A program made the position numbers and the translations under genes. From Roseivivax jejudonensis (GTDB lineage Bacteria > Pseudomonadota > Alphaproteobacteria > Rhodobacterales > Rhodobacteraceae): a stretch of DNA of 64,000 nucleotides. Shown piece by piece: positions 18,589 through 27,887 of the stretch. The DNA lies in the NCBI RefSeq assembly GCF_900172265.1, contig NZ_FWFK01000004.1, positions 248,001 through 312,000 on the forward strand, given 5' to 3'. Every line of letters begins with the position of its first letter. Position 1 is the first letter of the stretch. A model generated the notes under the pieces. The model did no database searches. It was not told the DNA's origin and worked only from the letters and a program-made list of their open reading frames with translations.

Positions 18589-20010
18589 TCAGCCGCCGGC
18601 GCCGCCGACGGTCAGCCCGCCGATCAGCACCGAGGGCTGGCCGACGCCGACCGGGACCCACTGGCCGGCCTTGCCGCAATTGCCCATGCCGGGATCGAGC
18701 GCCATGTCGCCGGCGAGGCCGCGGATCTGCTGCAGCGCGGTTGCGCCGTCGCCGATGAGCGTCGCGCCCTTGACCGGCGCGCCGACCTTGCCGTCCTTCA
18801 CGCGGTAGGCCTCGGTGCAGGAGAACACGAACTTGCCGTTGGTGATGTCGACCTGGCCGCCGCCGAAGCCGACGGCGTAGATGCCGTCCCTGAGCTCGGC
18901 CACGAGATCGTCGCGCGTGGCGTCGCCGCCCAGCATGTAGGTGTTGGTCATCCGCGGCATCGGGATGTGGGCGAAGCTTTCGCGCCGGCCGTTGCCGGTG
19001 GGCGCCGCGCCCATGAGCCGGGCGTTCTGCCGGTCCTGCATGAAGCCCACGAGGATGCCGTCCTCGATCAGCACGTTCCGGCCCGAGGGCGTGCCCTCGT
19101 CGTCGACCGTGAGCGAGCCGCGGCGGTCGGGAATCGTGCCGTCGTCGAGCACGGTGACGCCGGGGGCGGCGACGCGCTGGCCCATGAGCCCGGCGAAAGC
19201 CGAGGATCCCTTGCGGTTGAAGTCGCCCTCGAGGCCGTGGCCCACGGCCTCGTGCAGCAGGATCCCGGGCCAGCCGGGGCCGAGCACGATGTCGAAGACG
19301 CCGGCGGGCGCGGGTTCGGCGCGCAGATTGACCAGCGCGATGCGCAGCGCCTCGCGCGCCTTGGCCTGCCAGTCCTCCGGCGCCAGCAGGCCGTCGAGCG
19401 CGACGCGGCCGCCGCCGCCGGCGGTGCCGCTCTCGCGGCGGCCGTCCTCCTCGACGATGACGCTGACGTTGAGCCGGGTCATCGGGCGGATGTCGGTGAC
19501 GAGCGAATCGTCCTCGCGCAGAATCGCCACCTCCTGCAGCGAGGCCGCCACGCTTGCGGTGACCTGCACCACGCGCGGATCGAGCCCGCGGACGAAGGCG
19601 TCGATCTCGGCGAGGGTCTCGACCTTGGTCGCAAACGGCTGGCCGGCGATCGGGTCGGCTTCGGTGTAGAGCTTGCGGTTGGTGGCCTGCGGGCCGGGCG
19701 CCATCACGCCGCCGCCCTGCCCCACGGCCAGCCGCGCGGTGTCGGTCGCGCGCGCCAGCGCCGCGGCGCTGATCTCGGTCGAATGGGCGTAGCCCGCGAC
19801 CTCGCCGCGCACCGCGCGCAGGCCGAAACCCTCGGAGGCATCGTAGCTTGCCTGCTTCACGCGGCCGTCGTCGAAGACCACGCCCTCGGAGCGGCGGCGT
19901 TCGAGAAACAGCTCGCCGTCCTCGGCGCCGGCGAGCGCCCCGCGCAGGCCGGCGAGCGCCTCCGCCCGGTCGAGATGCGTGTCGAAGGGGCGGAACGGAG
20001 AGTCTGTCAT
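18589..20010 (-). CDS. tldD: Metalloprotease TldD
   Basis: A 473-residue TldD subunit of the TldD/TldE zinc protease that cleaves unfolded peptides and matures some ribosomal peptides. The HExxxH zinc motif is in LLHEAVGHGLEGDF (about residue 250), with the third ligand region NCGKAGQ near the C-terminus. The ending SVLIGGLTVGGAGG is typical. The chosen ATG gives MTDSPFRPFDTHL; upstream codons are not conserved. It is divergent from the cytochrome oxidase operon, with a shared 185-bp promoter region. Confidence 0.95.
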   Translation of the reverse strand: MTDSPFRPFDTHLDRAEALAGLRGALAGAEDGELFLERRRSEGVVFDDGRVKQASYDASEGFGLRAVRGEVAGYAHSTEISAAALARATDTARLAVGQGGGVMAPGPQATNRKLYTEADPIAGQPFATKVETLAEIDAFVRGLDPRVVQVTASVAASLQEVAILREDDSLVTDIRPMTRLNVSVIVEEDGRRESGTAGGGGRVALDGLLAPEDWQAKAREALRIALVNLRAEPAPAGVFDIVLGPGWPGILLHEAVGHGLEGDFNRKGSSAFAGLMGQRVAAPGVTVLDDGTIPDRRGSLTVDDEGTPSGRNVLIEDGILVGFMQDRQNARLMGAAPTGNGRRESFAHIPMPRMTNTYMLGGDATRDDLVAELRDGIYAVGFGGGQVDITNGKFVFSCTEAYRVKDGKVGAPVKGATLIGDGATALQQIRGLAGDMALDPGMGNCGKAGQWVPVGVGQPSVLIGGLTVGGAGG

Positions 20011-20022
20011 ACGGGCCTCGAT

Positions 20023-20036
20023 ATGATCTGGATCAT
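20023..20036. promoter_or_regulatory. FNR/CRP-type palindrome in the tldD-ctaC intergenic region
   Basis: ATGATCTGGATCAT is a perfect inverted repeat around a TG centre and contains TGAT-N4-ATCA, the core of the FNR/FnrL consensus (TTGAT-N4-ATCAA) with one mismatch in each outer base. It lies 160 bp before ctaC and 13 bp before the tldD start. A second inverted repeat, TTGCC-GCAA-GGCAA, is at 20051-20064. Binding is inferred only. Confidence 0.45.
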
Positions 20037-20195
20037 GGACAAGCGTCTGTTTGCCGCAAGGCAAGTTCTTTATCCCGGGGTGAGAATATGGTTAGAGGCT
20101 GGGCCAAACAACGGGAGTGGCCCGAAGTGCGCCCTGAGGCAGCACCTAGTGCTCCCGGCCCCGGATGCGACAGACGACAACCGACAAGGTGAGAC

Positions 20196-21095
20196 ATGAA
20201 ACTTAAGACGATGCTGTTGGGCGCTCTGGCGAGCTTCGCCGCACCGGCCGTTGCGCAGGATGCGGGCGAGAACCTTCCTGTCATCGGCGCACCGACGCCG
20301 GGCGCCATGGGCTTCCAGGAGGCCGCGACCGAGCTTGCGCGCGACATCCACTGGCTCGACGGCATGGTGACGATCATCATCACCGGCATCACGCTCTTGG
20401 TGGTCGGCCTGCTCGGGGTCTGCATCGTCCGCTACAACCGCCGCGCCAACGCGGAGCCGGGCAGCTTCACCCACAACTCGCCGCTCGAGATCGCGTGGAC
20501 CGTGGGCCCGATCTTCATCCTCGTCTTCATCGGCGCGTTCTCGCTTCCGGTGCTGTTCAAGCAGCAGGAGATTCCCGAGGGCGACATCTACATCAAGGCG
20601 ACCGGCTACCAGTGGTACTGGGGCTACGAGTACATGGACGACGGCTTCGCCTTCGACAGCTACATGATCGGTTCGCCGGCGACCGGCGGCGACAACCGCA
20701 TGACCGAAGAGGTTGCGGCCCAGCTCGAGGAGGCCGGCTACGCCCGCGAGCACTTCCGCCTGGCGACCGACACCGCGGTGGTCGTGCCCGTGGGGCAGAC
20801 CGTGGTGATGCAGGTGACCGGCGGCGACGTGATCCATTCGTGGACCATCCCCGCCTTCGGCGTGAAGCAGGACGCCGTTCCCGGCCGCCTCGCCGAGCTG
20901 CACTTCACCCCCGAGCGGGAAGGCGTCTACTTCGGCCAGTGCTCCGAGCTCTGCGGCATCGCGCACGCCTACATGCCGATCACCGTGAAGGTGGTCAGCG
21001 AAGAGGCCTACGCGACCTGGAAAGAGCAGATGGTCGAAGAATACGCCGTCGCGCCCAGCGCCGACGCACCGGTCCGGCTCGCCGCGGCGGAGTGA
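20196..21095 (+). CDS. ctaC: Cytochrome c oxidase subunit II
   Basis: A 299-residue subunit II of an aa3-type cytochrome c oxidase. It has a signal peptide (MKLKTMLLGALASFAAPAVAQ), two transmembrane helices (about 53-78 and 98-120), the aromatic electron-entry sequence YQWYWGYEY, and the binuclear CuA site ligands: His in DVIHSWTIP and GQCSELCGIAHAYM. It is exported, with the CuA domain in the periplasm. Subunit I (ctaD) is not in this window. It is the first gene of the oxidase operon. Confidence 0.97.
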   Translation: MKLKTMLLGALASFAAPAVAQDAGENLPVIGAPTPGAMGFQEAATELARDIHWLDGMVTIIITGITLLVVGLLGVCIVRYNRRANAEPGSFTHNSPLEIAWTVGPIFILVFIGAFSLPVLFKQQEIPEGDIYIKATGYQWYWGYEYMDDGFAFDSYMIGSPATGGDNRMTEEVAAQLEEAGYAREHFRLATDTAVVVPVGQTVVMQVTGGDVIHSWTIPAFGVKQDAVPGRLAELHFTPEREGVYFGQCSELCGIAHAYMPITVKVVSEEAYATWKEQMVEEYAVAPSADAPVRLAAAE

Positions 21096-21136
21096 TACGG
21101 CCCGCGCCGCCGGCCGGCGGCGCCAGACATCTCCGG

Positions 21137-21161
21137 CGCGGCCCCCGTGACGGGGGCCGCG
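21137..21161 (+). terminator. Perfect stem-loop between ctaC and cyoE
   Basis: An 11-bp perfect stem (CGCGGCCCCCG / CGGGGGCCGCG) with loop TGA in the 103-bp gap between two co-directional operon genes. No T-run follows. It could be an attenuator or an mRNA-stabilising 3' structure that makes ctaC more abundant than downstream genes. Confidence 0.5.
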
Positions 21162-21198
21162 CGATCCATCTCAGGACAGACCGCCAGGACGACCCAGG

Positions 21199-22143
21199 AT
21201 GACCGACGCCTCCCTCGATCCCACCGACGTCACCGGCGACGCGCAGTTCGGCGACTACTTCGCGCTGCTGAAGCCGCGGGTGATGACGCTGGTCGTGTTC
21301 ACGGCGCTCGTCGGGCTCCTGGCCGCGCCGGTGGCGATCCATCCCTTCGTGGCGTTCTGCGCGATCCTGTTCATCGCCGTCGGCGGCGGCGCGTCGGGCG
21401 CGCTCAACATGTGGTGGGACGCCGACATCGACGCGGTGATGCGGCGCACCGCAAAGCGGCCGATCCCCGCCGGGCGCGTGTCGGGCAGCGAGGCGCTTGG
21501 CCTCGGAATGGCGCTGAGCGGGTTCTCGGTCGTGTTCCTCGGGCTCGCGACCAACTGGCTCGCCGCCGGGCTCCTGGCGTTCACGATCTTCTTTTACGTG
21601 GTCATCTACACGATGTGGCTGAAGCGCTGGACGCCGCAGAACATCGTCATCGGCGGCGCCGCCGGGGCCTTCCCGCCGATGATCGGCTGGGCCGCGGCCA
21701 CGGGCAGCGTGTCGGTCGAGGCGGTGCTGATGTTCTCGCTCACCTTCCTGTGGACACCGCCGCATTTCTGGGCGCTCGCGCTCTTCATGCGGAAGGACTA
21801 CGACAATGCCGGCGTGCCGATGCTGACGGTGACGCATGGCCGCCGCGCGACGCGGAACCAGATCTTCGTCTATACGCTGATCCTCGCGGCGCTGGCGCTC
21901 GCCACCGGGTTCACCTCGGCCGGCGGGCCGCTCTACCTGACCGTCGCGATCGTGCTGAACGCCATGTTCGTCAAGGGCGCGTGGGAGATCTGGATGCGCG
22001 ACGAGCTGCTGGCCGAAACCGACAACTTCGCGGTGGAGAAGTCGTTCTTCAAGCTGTCGCTTCTCTACCTGTTCCTGCATTTCGGCGCGCTCCTCGCCGA
22101 GGCGACGATCGAGCGCGCGGGCATCCTCTGGGGGGCCGCCTGA
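21199..22143 (+). CDS. cyoE: Protoheme IX farnesyltransferase
   Basis: A 314-residue UbiA-family membrane prenyltransferase that converts heme b to heme O for the aa3 oxidase. The first Asp-rich site is in [15 protein letters not shown] and the second conserved loop in [20 protein letters not shown]; around eight to nine transmembrane helices are visible. The region [17 protein letters not shown] is the family N-terminus. Its stop codon overlaps the start of the next gene. Often also named ctaB in this operon. Confidence 0.97.
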   Translation: MTDASLDPTDVTGDAQFGDYFALLKPRVMTLVVFTALVGLLAAPVAIHPFVAFCAILFIAVGGGASGALNMWWDADIDAVMRRTAKRPIPAGRVSGSEALGLGMALSGFSVVFLGLATNWLAAGLLAFTIFFYVVIYTMWLKRWTPQNIVIGGAAGAFPPMIGWAAATGSVSVEAVLMFSLTFLWTPPHFWALALFMRKDYDNAGVPMLTVTHGRRATRNQIFVYTLILAALALATGFTSAGGPLYLTVAIVLNAMFVKGAWEIWMRDELLAETDNFAVEKSFFKLSLLYLFLHFGALLAEATIERAGILWGAA

Positions 22144-22328
22144 TGAGCATACGCACCACGCACGAGATCCACACCCGCCGCTTCGGCCGGAACCTCGGCC
22201 TCGGGCTGACGCTGGCCGGGTTCATCGCGGTGATCTTCGGCCTGACGGTCGTGAAGGTCCAGGGGCTGGAGTATCGCCAGCCCGCCGCCGGCACCGTCAC
22301 GGTCACCGACACGGAGGCAGACAGCTGA
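22143..22328 (+). CDS. Small single-span membrane protein of the oxidase operon
   Basis: A 61-residue protein, [20 protein letters not shown] at its start, with one transmembrane helix (about residues 17-38, GLGLTLAGFIAVIFGLTVVKV) and a short polar C-terminus. It overlaps cyoE by one base and ctaG by one base, so it is translationally coupled to both. Small proteins at this position between cyoE and ctaG are widespread in Rhodobacterales. The function is not known to me; an assembly role is inferred from position. Confidence 0.8.
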   Translation: MSIRTTHEIHTRRFGRNLGLGLTLAGFIAVIFGLTVVKVQGLEYRQPAAGTVTVTDTEADS

Positions 22329-22918
22329 TGGCATTCAGATCGCTCGACAAGAAGACCCGCACCGTCGCCGGGCTCGGCGGCGTGATCGTGTTCATGGGCG
22401 CGATGTCCTGGGCGGCGATCCCACTCTACAACTGGTTCTGCGCGGTGACCGGCTATGGCGGCACCACCGGCGTGGCCGAGGCCGGCAGCGACGCGGTGCT
22501 CGACCAGACGATCAAGGTGCGCTTCGACGCCAACACCGAAGCCCGGATGCCCTGGGAATTCCGCCCGATGGAGCGGGAAATGGAGCTGAAGATCGGCGAG
22601 GACGGTCTGGCCTACTACGAGGCCTACAACCCGACCGATCGCCCGGTCGCCGGGCAGGCGGGTTACAACGTCGCGCCGTTCACCGCCGGAGCCTATTTCG
22701 AAAAGGTGCAGTGCTTCTGCTTCAACGAGCAGGTCCTGCAGCCGGGGGAACGGGTCGAGATGCCGGTGTACTTCTACGTCGATCCCGAGATCGTCGAGGA
22801 TCGCGACGCGAAGTTCACCAAGACCATCACCCTGAGCTATACGTTCTACGAGATCGACCTTCCCGACGCGGCCAAGCAGGCCGCGCTGGGCGAGGACAGC
22901 GACACCACCGTCAACTGA
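22328..22918 (+). CDS. ctaG: Cytochrome c oxidase assembly protein CtaG/Cox11
   Basis: A 196-residue Cox11-type copper chaperone that inserts CuB into subunit I. It has one N-terminal membrane anchor (about residues 13-33), the conserved [14 protein letters not shown] segment and the copper-binding motif [10 protein letters not shown] with the CFCF cysteines, followed by the beta-domain motif [11 protein letters not shown]. Topology is N-in, C-out in the periplasm. The start overlaps the upstream stop (ATGA). Confidence 0.97.
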   Translation: MAFRSLDKKTRTVAGLGGVIVFMGAMSWAAIPLYNWFCAVTGYGGTTGVAEAGSDAVLDQTIKVRFDANTEARMPWEFRPMEREMELKIGEDGLAYYEAYNPTDRPVAGQAGYNVAPFTAGAYFEKVQCFCFNEQVLQPGERVEMPVYFYVDPEIVEDRDAKFTKTITLSYTFYEIDLPDAAKQAALGEDSDTTVN

Positions 22919-22946
22919 CGACGCCATCCGAAGAGGGACAAGACAC

Positions 22947-23747
22947 ATGGCGCATGCTAAGAACCACGACTATCACATCCTGAGCCCTTCGCTCTGGCCG
23001 TTCTTGTCGGCCGTCGGGGCCTTCGTGATGCTCTTCGGCGCCGTCATCTGGATGAAGCAGGACAGCCCCTGGCTCTTCCTGATCGGCTTCGTCGGCATCC
23101 TCTACTGCATGTTCGGCTGGTGGTCCGACGTCATCTCCGAGAGCAACGCGGGCGACCACACGCCCGTGGTGCAGATCGGGCTGCGCTACGGCTTCATCCT
23201 GTTCATCATGTCCGAGGTGATGTTCTTCTTCGCGTGGTTCTGGTCCTTCTTCAAGCACGCGATCTACCCGATGGGCCCCGAGAGCCCGGGCGTCGACGGC
23301 GTGTGGCCGCCGGCGGGCATCGAGACGTTCGATCCGTGGCACCTGCCGCTCATCAACACGCTGATCCTGCTGTGCTCGGGCGCGGCGGCGACGTGGGCGC
23401 ACCACGCGCTGGTTCACGAGAACAACCGCAAGGACATGAAGTGGGGCCTCGTCATCGCGATCCTGCTCGGCCTGATCTTCTCGGTCTTCCAGGCCTACGA
23501 GTACAGCCACGCGGCCTTCGGCTTTGCCGGCAACATCTACGGCGCCAACTTCTTCATGGCGACGGGCTTCCACGGCGCGCACGTCATCATCGGTACGGTG
23601 TTCCTGTTCGTGTGCCTGCTGCGCCTGATGAACGGGGCGTTCACGCCGAACAAGCACGTCGGCTTCGAGGCCGCCGCGTGGTACTGGCACTTCGTCGATG
23701 TGGTGTGGCTGTTCCTCTTCGCCGCCGTCTACGTCTGGGGCGGCTGA
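22947..23747 (+). CDS. ctaE: Cytochrome c oxidase subunit III
   Basis: A 266-residue seven-helix subunit III of aa3 oxidase. Recognisable segments are [18 protein letters not shown] at the N-terminus, [18 protein letters not shown] and the terminal [21 protein letters not shown] motif containing the conserved His and Glu regions. A GAGGGAC ribosome-binding site precedes the ATG. It is the last oxidase gene here; a SURF1 gene, often next in related genomes, is not found downstream. Confidence 0.97.
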   Translation: MAHAKNHDYHILSPSLWPFLSAVGAFVMLFGAVIWMKQDSPWLFLIGFVGILYCMFGWWSDVISESNAGDHTPVVQIGLRYGFILFIMSEVMFFFAWFWSFFKHAIYPMGPESPGVDGVWPPAGIETFDPWHLPLINTLILLCSGAAATWAHHALVHENNRKDMKWGLVIAILLGLIFSVFQAYEYSHAAFGFAGNIYGANFFMATGFHGAHVIIGTVFLFVCLLRLMNGAFTPNKHVGFEAAAWYWHFVDVVWLFLFAAVYVWGG

Positions 23748-23776
23748 GCCTCCGCGCCTTCAGCGACATGGACCGA

Positions 23777-23804
23777 ACGCCCGCCCTCCCCGGCGGGCGT
23801 TTTT
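23777..23804 (+). terminator. Rho-independent terminator of the cta operon
   Basis: Stem ACGCCCGCC (23777-23785) and GGCGGGCGT (23792-23800) with loop CTCCCC, followed by TTTTTC. It is 30 bp after the ctaE stop. The rest of the 394-bp gap to rplY (23805-24141) contains no convincing gene; only the rplY promoter and leader are expected there. Confidence 0.85.
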
Positions 23805-24141
23805 CGTTGCCGGGTCCGCGCAAGCTGCGCAGCGACGGGCCGCGGATCGGCGATCCCGACGGTCGGGCGGCGGCGCGTTATGGCTGCCATTACGGCAAGA
23901 CCCCCGAGCGTCGCGCCAAGCGTCAGCGGATCGCCGGTCCGGGGGCGGCCCGGCGATGCGCGGCGGCCTGACGGCCTTTTGTCCGCGCGGGTCACGTCCG
24001 ACCGCAGCATGCCCGCCCCCGCCATTCTGCCGCACGCGGGGCGAATCGCCTTGCCAACGTCGCCCGGCCCTTGTAACGGGCAAGCCTCGCGCGGGGTGAC
24101 AGCCTTGGAGGCACCCTGCGGCACACATTAGGAGACACATC

Positions 24142-24813
24142 ATGGCTGGAGAAATTCCTGATCTTCACGCCCTGGAACGCACGGGGACGGGCAAGGGCGC
24201 CGCTCGTGCAGCGCGTCGTGCGCACCTGGTTCCGGGGATCGTGTTCGGTGGCGACAAGGATCCCTTGCCCATCAACCTGCCCTACCACGACCTGATCAAG
24301 CGCCTGAAGGCCGGCCGCTTCAAGTCGACGCTCTTCAACCTGAAGGTCGACGGGCACGAGGACGTCCGCGTCATCTGCCGCGACGTGCAGCGCGACATCG
24401 TCAAGGACCTGCCGACGCATCTCGACTTCATGCGCCTGCGCCGCACCTCGAAGATCAACCTCTTCATTCCCGTCGAGTTCGTCGGCGAAGAAGAGTCGCC
24501 CGGTCTCAAGAAGGGCGGCGTGATGACGGTGATCCGCCCCGAGGTGGAGCTGATCGTGACCGCGGGCGACATCCCCGAGAAGCTGGTGGCCGACATCTCC
24601 AAGCTCGACATCGGCGACACGGTGACGATCTCGGCGATCGACCTGCCCGCAGGCACGAAACCCACGATCGACCGCGACTTCGTGATCTGCAACGTCACCG
24701 CGCCGTCGGCCCTCGCCGCAGCCGAGGACGAGGAGGACGAGGTCCAGGAGACCGAGGTCATCGAACAGACCGACGACACGGTCGAGGAAGAGAAGGAATA
24801 CGCCGAGGAGTGA
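24142..24813 (+). CDS. rplY: 50S ribosomal protein L25/general stress protein Ctc
   Basis: A 223-residue long-form L25 (Ctc family) that binds 5S rRNA. The N-terminal L25 domain includes [21 protein letters not shown] and ends near residue 95; the C-terminal TL5-type domain contains [18 protein letters not shown] and VTISAIDLP. The last ~35 residues are highly acidic ([18 protein letters not shown]), common in alphaproteobacterial copies. AGGAGA precedes the ATG by eight bases. Confidence 0.96.
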   Translation: MAGEIPDLHALERTGTGKGAARAARRAHLVPGIVFGGDKDPLPINLPYHDLIKRLKAGRFKSTLFNLKVDGHEDVRVICRDVQRDIVKDLPTHLDFMRLRRTSKINLFIPVEFVGEEESPGLKKGGVMTVIRPEVELIVTAGDIPEKLVADISKLDIGDTVTISAIDLPAGTKPTIDRDFVICNVTAPSALAAAEDEEDEVQETEVIEQTDDTVEEEKEYAEE

Positions 24814-24844
24814 TCCCCGGCGGCTCCGGCTCAGACATCATCCG

Positions 24845-24877
24845 AACGGCCCCACGCCCCCGGCGCGGGGCCGTTTT
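24845..24877 (+). terminator. Rho-independent terminator after rplY
   Basis: Inverted repeat AACGGCCCC (24845-24853) and GGGGCCGTT (24867-24875) followed by TTTT. It lies between rplY and pth, which are therefore likely separate transcripts or linked only by read-through. Confidence 0.85.
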
Positions 24878-24934
24878 CGTTGCAGGCCCGGCGCACGCGG
24901 CCTATCTGTCGGGCGACCAGAGAGGGAGCGACGC

Positions 24935-25663
24935 ATGAAACTCTTCGTCGGCCTCGGCAATCCCGGCGCGCAATATGCCGGCCACCGGCACAATATCGGC
25001 TTCATGGCCGTCGACCGGATCGTTGAGGAGCACGGGCTGGGCCCGTGGAAAGCCCGGTTCCAGGGCCGCACCGCCGAAGGTCGGCTGGGCGGTGACAAGG
25101 TGCTGCTCCTGAAGCCCGAGACCTTCATGAACCGCTCGGGCCAGTCGGTCGGCGAGGCGATGCGCTTCTTCAAGATCGACCCCGAGGATGTCTGCGTCTT
25201 TCACGACGAGCTGGACCTCGCGCCCGGTCGGCTGAAGGTGAAGATGGGCGGCGGGCATGCCGGCCACAACGGATTGCGCTCGATCCACGGACATATCGGC
25301 GAAGGCTACCAACGCGTGCGGCTCGGGATCGGGCATCCCGGACACAAGGACAAGGTGTCGGGCTACGTGCTGCACGATTTCGCCAAGGCCGACCAGGACT
25401 GGCTCGACGACCTGATGCGCGGGATCGCCGACGGCGCGCCGGCGCTGGCCGACGGCGACGCGCCCGGCTTCATGAACAAGGTCAGCCTGCGCGTTGCGCC
25501 GCCCAAGGCGCGCGATGCCGGCGGCGATGGCAAGCCGAAAGCGGCGGCCGCGCCGAAGCCGGAGGCGGACCCTGCGCCCAGGTCCGACGCGGCGGCGCCG
25601 TCGGACGCCCCGGAGCCCGACACGCGCAGCGCGCTGCAGAAGCTGGCCGACCGCTTCCGCTGA
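24935..25663 (+). CDS. pth: Peptidyl-tRNA hydrolase
   Basis: A 242-residue Pth that recycles peptidyl-tRNA. The catalytic His is in GHRHNIGFMAVDRI (about residue 20), with the conserved Asn in ETFMNRSGQSV and Asp in VFHDELDLAPGRL. GGGHAGHNGLRSI is the classical second signature. The enzyme core ends near residue 190; a ~50-residue Ala/Pro/Lys-rich tail follows, typical of Rhodobacterales. It follows rplY, a frequent pairing. Confidence 0.96.
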   Translation: MKLFVGLGNPGAQYAGHRHNIGFMAVDRIVEEHGLGPWKARFQGRTAEGRLGGDKVLLLKPETFMNRSGQSVGEAMRFFKIDPEDVCVFHDELDLAPGRLKVKMGGGHAGHNGLRSIHGHIGEGYQRVRLGIGHPGHKDKVSGYVLHDFAKADQDWLDDLMRGIADGAPALADGDAPGFMNKVSLRVAPPKARDAGGDGKPKAAAAPKPEADPAPRSDAAAPSDAPEPDTRSALQKLADRFR

Positions 25664-25745
25664 GGCGGGCGACAGCGTAGCGACGGAGCGTCGCGCTTGC
25701 GCGGTGCGCGCGGGTCGTATGTCCTTCGCTCCGGGAGGACGACAC

Positions 25746-26921
25746 ATGCGACGACTGGTCCTGCGGGCGCTGACCGCCCTGATCATCCTGGCCGTGATCG
25801 CGGCCGGCGCCGCCCTGTGGCAGCGCGAGCGGCTGGAGCGGCTCGCGGCGGTCACGACGCTGTTCGCCGAAGACCGGATCGTCGAGAACTTCAGCAATAT
25901 GGACGAGCTCTTCGAGACGGCGGCGGTGCCGCGCGGCGACGGGCCGGTCACGCCCCTGCCCGAGGGGCCCGCGCTGACGCTGCCGGCGGGGTTCGAGGCA
26001 TGGCTGGCGCGCCGGGCGGTCACCGGCATCGTCGTGCTGCACGAGGGCGCGATCGTGCACGAGGGCTACCACCTGGGCACCGGGCCCGAGGACAGGCGGA
26101 TTTCGTGGTCGGTCGCGAAATCCTACCTGTCGATGCTGTTCGGGGTGATCGTCGAGAGCGGCGCGATCCGCAGCCTGGACGATCCGGTGACGGAGTACGC
26201 CCCGGTGCTGGCCGGCAGCGCCTATGACGGCGTGACGATCCGCAACGTGCTGCAGATGGCGTCGGGCGTGGAATTCGACGAGGATTACCTGGACTTCTGG
26301 AGCGACATCAACCGGATGGGGCGCGTTCTTGCGCTTGGCGGGTCGATGGACGGGTTCGCCGTCGCGCGCGAGGCGCGCGTGCGGCCGCCCGGCGAGGCGT
26401 GGCAATACGTGTCGATCGACACGCACGTGCTGTCGATGGTGCTGCGCGGCGCGACGGGGCGCACCCTGCCCGAGCTGATGTCGGAGCACATCATCGGCCC
26501 GATGGGGGTGGAGAGCGCACCCTACTACGTCACCGACGGCAACGGCGTGGCGTTCTCGCTCGGCGGGCTCAACCTGTCCACGCGCGATTACGCGCGGATG
26601 GGCCAGACGGTGCTGGCCGGCGGCACCTTCGGCGGCCGGCAGATCGTCCCCGAAGGCTGGATCGCCGAGAGCACGGCGCCGTCGGCGCCCACCGCTCCGG
26701 GCGAGATCCGCTACGGCTACCAGTGGTGGATCCCGGCCGACGGGCGCGAGGGCGAGGTCCTTGCCCGTGGCGTCTATGGGCAATACGTCTACATCGACCG
26801 GCAGGCGGGGCGCGTCGTCGCGTTGAACGGGGCCGACCGCGCGTTTCGCGAGCCCGGCGCCTTCGACGACACGCTCGGTATGGTGCGCCAATTGCGCGAC
26901 GCGCCGCTCGAAGAGAGGTGA
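25746..26921 (+). CDS. Serine hydrolase (class C beta-lactamase/penicillin-binding fold)
   Basis: A 391-residue protein with an N-terminal membrane anchor or uncleaved signal (RLVLRALTALIILAVIAAGAALW) and a periplasmic beta-lactamase-type serine hydrolase domain. The nucleophile motif SxxK is in ISWSVAKSYLSM (about residue 120), the second motif Tyr-x-Asn-like position is in WQYVSIDTHVL, and GYQWWIP precedes the C-terminal VYGQYVYIDRQAG, which supplies the third motif. No evidence points to antibiotic resistance; such proteins act on esters, D-amino peptides or are cryptic. Starts after an AGGAC-like site. Confidence 0.9.
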   Translation: MRRLVLRALTALIILAVIAAGAALWQRERLERLAAVTTLFAEDRIVENFSNMDELFETAAVPRGDGPVTPLPEGPALTLPAGFEAWLARRAVTGIVVLHEGAIVHEGYHLGTGPEDRRISWSVAKSYLSMLFGVIVESGAIRSLDDPVTEYAPVLAGSAYDGVTIRNVLQMASGVEFDEDYLDFWSDINRMGRVLALGGSMDGFAVAREARVRPPGEAWQYVSIDTHVLSMVLRGATGRTLPELMSEHIIGPMGVESAPYYVTDGNGVAFSLGGLNLSTRDYARMGQTVLAGGTFGGRQIVPEGWIAESTAPSAPTAPGEIRYGYQWWIPADGREGEVLARGVYGQYVYIDRQAGRVVALNGADRAFREPGAFDDTLGMVRQLRDAPLEER

Positions 26922-26923
26922 GT

Positions 26924-27301
26924 ATGGAAAAGGATCCGCAAATCAACGTTCTGGGCACGGACCTTGAACCGTGTTCGTCGGACCCGCTGACCGGGTTCTT
27001 CCGCGACGGGCACTGCAACACCTGCGCCGCCGACCAGGGCAGCCACACCGTGTGCGCCGTGGTGACGGAAGAATTCCTCGCCTATTCCAAATACGTCGGC
27101 AACGACCTGTCGACGCCGCGGCCGGAATTCCAGTTTCCGGGGCTGAAGCCGGGCGACCGCTGGTGCCTGTGCGCCGGCCGCTTCCTCCAGGCCCATGACG
27201 AGGGCTACGCGCCGCGCGTGTCGCTGGCCTCGACCCATCGCCGGGCGCTCGACATCGTTCCGTTCGAGACGCTCGAGAGCCACGCCGACGACGCGGTCTG
27301 A
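26924..27301 (+). CDS. DUF2237 family protein
   Basis: A 125-residue protein of DUF2237. Family hallmarks are the N-terminal NVLGTDLEPCSSDPLTGFFR, the Cys-rich GHCNTCAADQGSHTVCAVV, the strand EFLAYSKYVGNDLSTP and GDRWCLCAGRFLQA. The conserved cysteines suggest metal or redox chemistry, but no function is established. A GAGAGG ribosome-binding site lies before the ATG, and the gene starts only two bases after the serine hydrolase stop, so the two are co-transcribed. Confidence 0.9.
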   Translation: MEKDPQINVLGTDLEPCSSDPLTGFFRDGHCNTCAADQGSHTVCAVVTEEFLAYSKYVGNDLSTPRPEFQFPGLKPGDRWCLCAGRFLQAHDEGYAPRVSLASTHRRALDIVPFETLESHADDAV

Positions 27302-27317
27302 GCGAGAGCGCTGAGCG

Positions 27318-27851
27318 TCAGCGCCCCGCGTCGGCAAGGCGGGGCGGCTCCGGAGCGGGCTCGATCGGCATCTGCGGCTCGATCAGATCCTCTATGAACG
27401 TCGACAGGAGCTGAGAGCGGCCGCTGACGCCGGCCTTGCGGTAGATGGCGTTGGTCTGGGCCTTTACCGTCCCCTCTGAGGTCTGCCGCAGCGACGCGAT
27501 CTCGGCCACCGACAGGCCCTTGATCGAGAAGAGCGCGACATCGCGCTCGGCCGGGGTGAGCCGCCACGCATCGAAGCGGTCGTGCACCACCTTCATGAAG
27601 TCGCCCGAGGCGATGCGCACGCTGTCCTCCGCGCGCTTGGCGGCGAGGACGCTCTGCCGCAGCATCGCCGCCGTCATCGCGACGCCGAGCGTCAGCCCGA
27701 GCGCCGCGCCCACCTCGGCCAGTTCCCACAGAGTCCACGGGATCGGGTCGCGGCGGATGCCGAGCAGGCTTGGCAGGAAGTCCCAGAGGAAGAACAGCGA
27801 GCACGTCGCCTGCAGCAGCAGGAGCGCGACGAAGGCGACCTGACGTTTCAC
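27318..27851 (-). CDS. Membrane-anchored LuxR-type HTH regulator
   Basis: A 177-residue protein with two predicted transmembrane helices (about residues 5-27 and 43-66) and a C-terminal LuxR/FixJ-type helix-turn-helix (about 95-155: LTPAERDVALFSIKGLSVAEIASLRQ...EGTVKAQTNAIYRKAGV). No receiver or autoinducer domain is present, so sensing, if any, must occur through the membrane segment. It is the third gene of a minus-strand set behind two exported Asp-rich proteins (36-bp gap), suggesting it controls or responds to them. Ends with a Pro/Glu-rich tail. Confidence 0.85.
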   Translation of the reverse strand: MKRQVAFVALLLLQATCSLFFLWDFLPSLLGIRRDPIPWTLWELAEVGAALGLTLGVAMTAAMLRQSVLAAKRAEDSVRIASGDFMKVVHDRFDAWRLTPAERDVALFSIKGLSVAEIASLRQTSEGTVKAQTNAIYRKAGVSGRSQLLSTFIEDLIEPQMPIEPAPEPPRLADAGR

Positions 27852-27887
27852 GCCGCCGGCCCGAGGCGACGCCCGGATGCGGGCCGG

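Noticed and set aside
23805-24141. Search for a SURF1 or other gene between ctaE and rplY
   Set aside because: Frames on both strands give low-complexity sequences without signal or membrane patterns. A terminator follows ctaE, and the remainder looks like promoter and leader.
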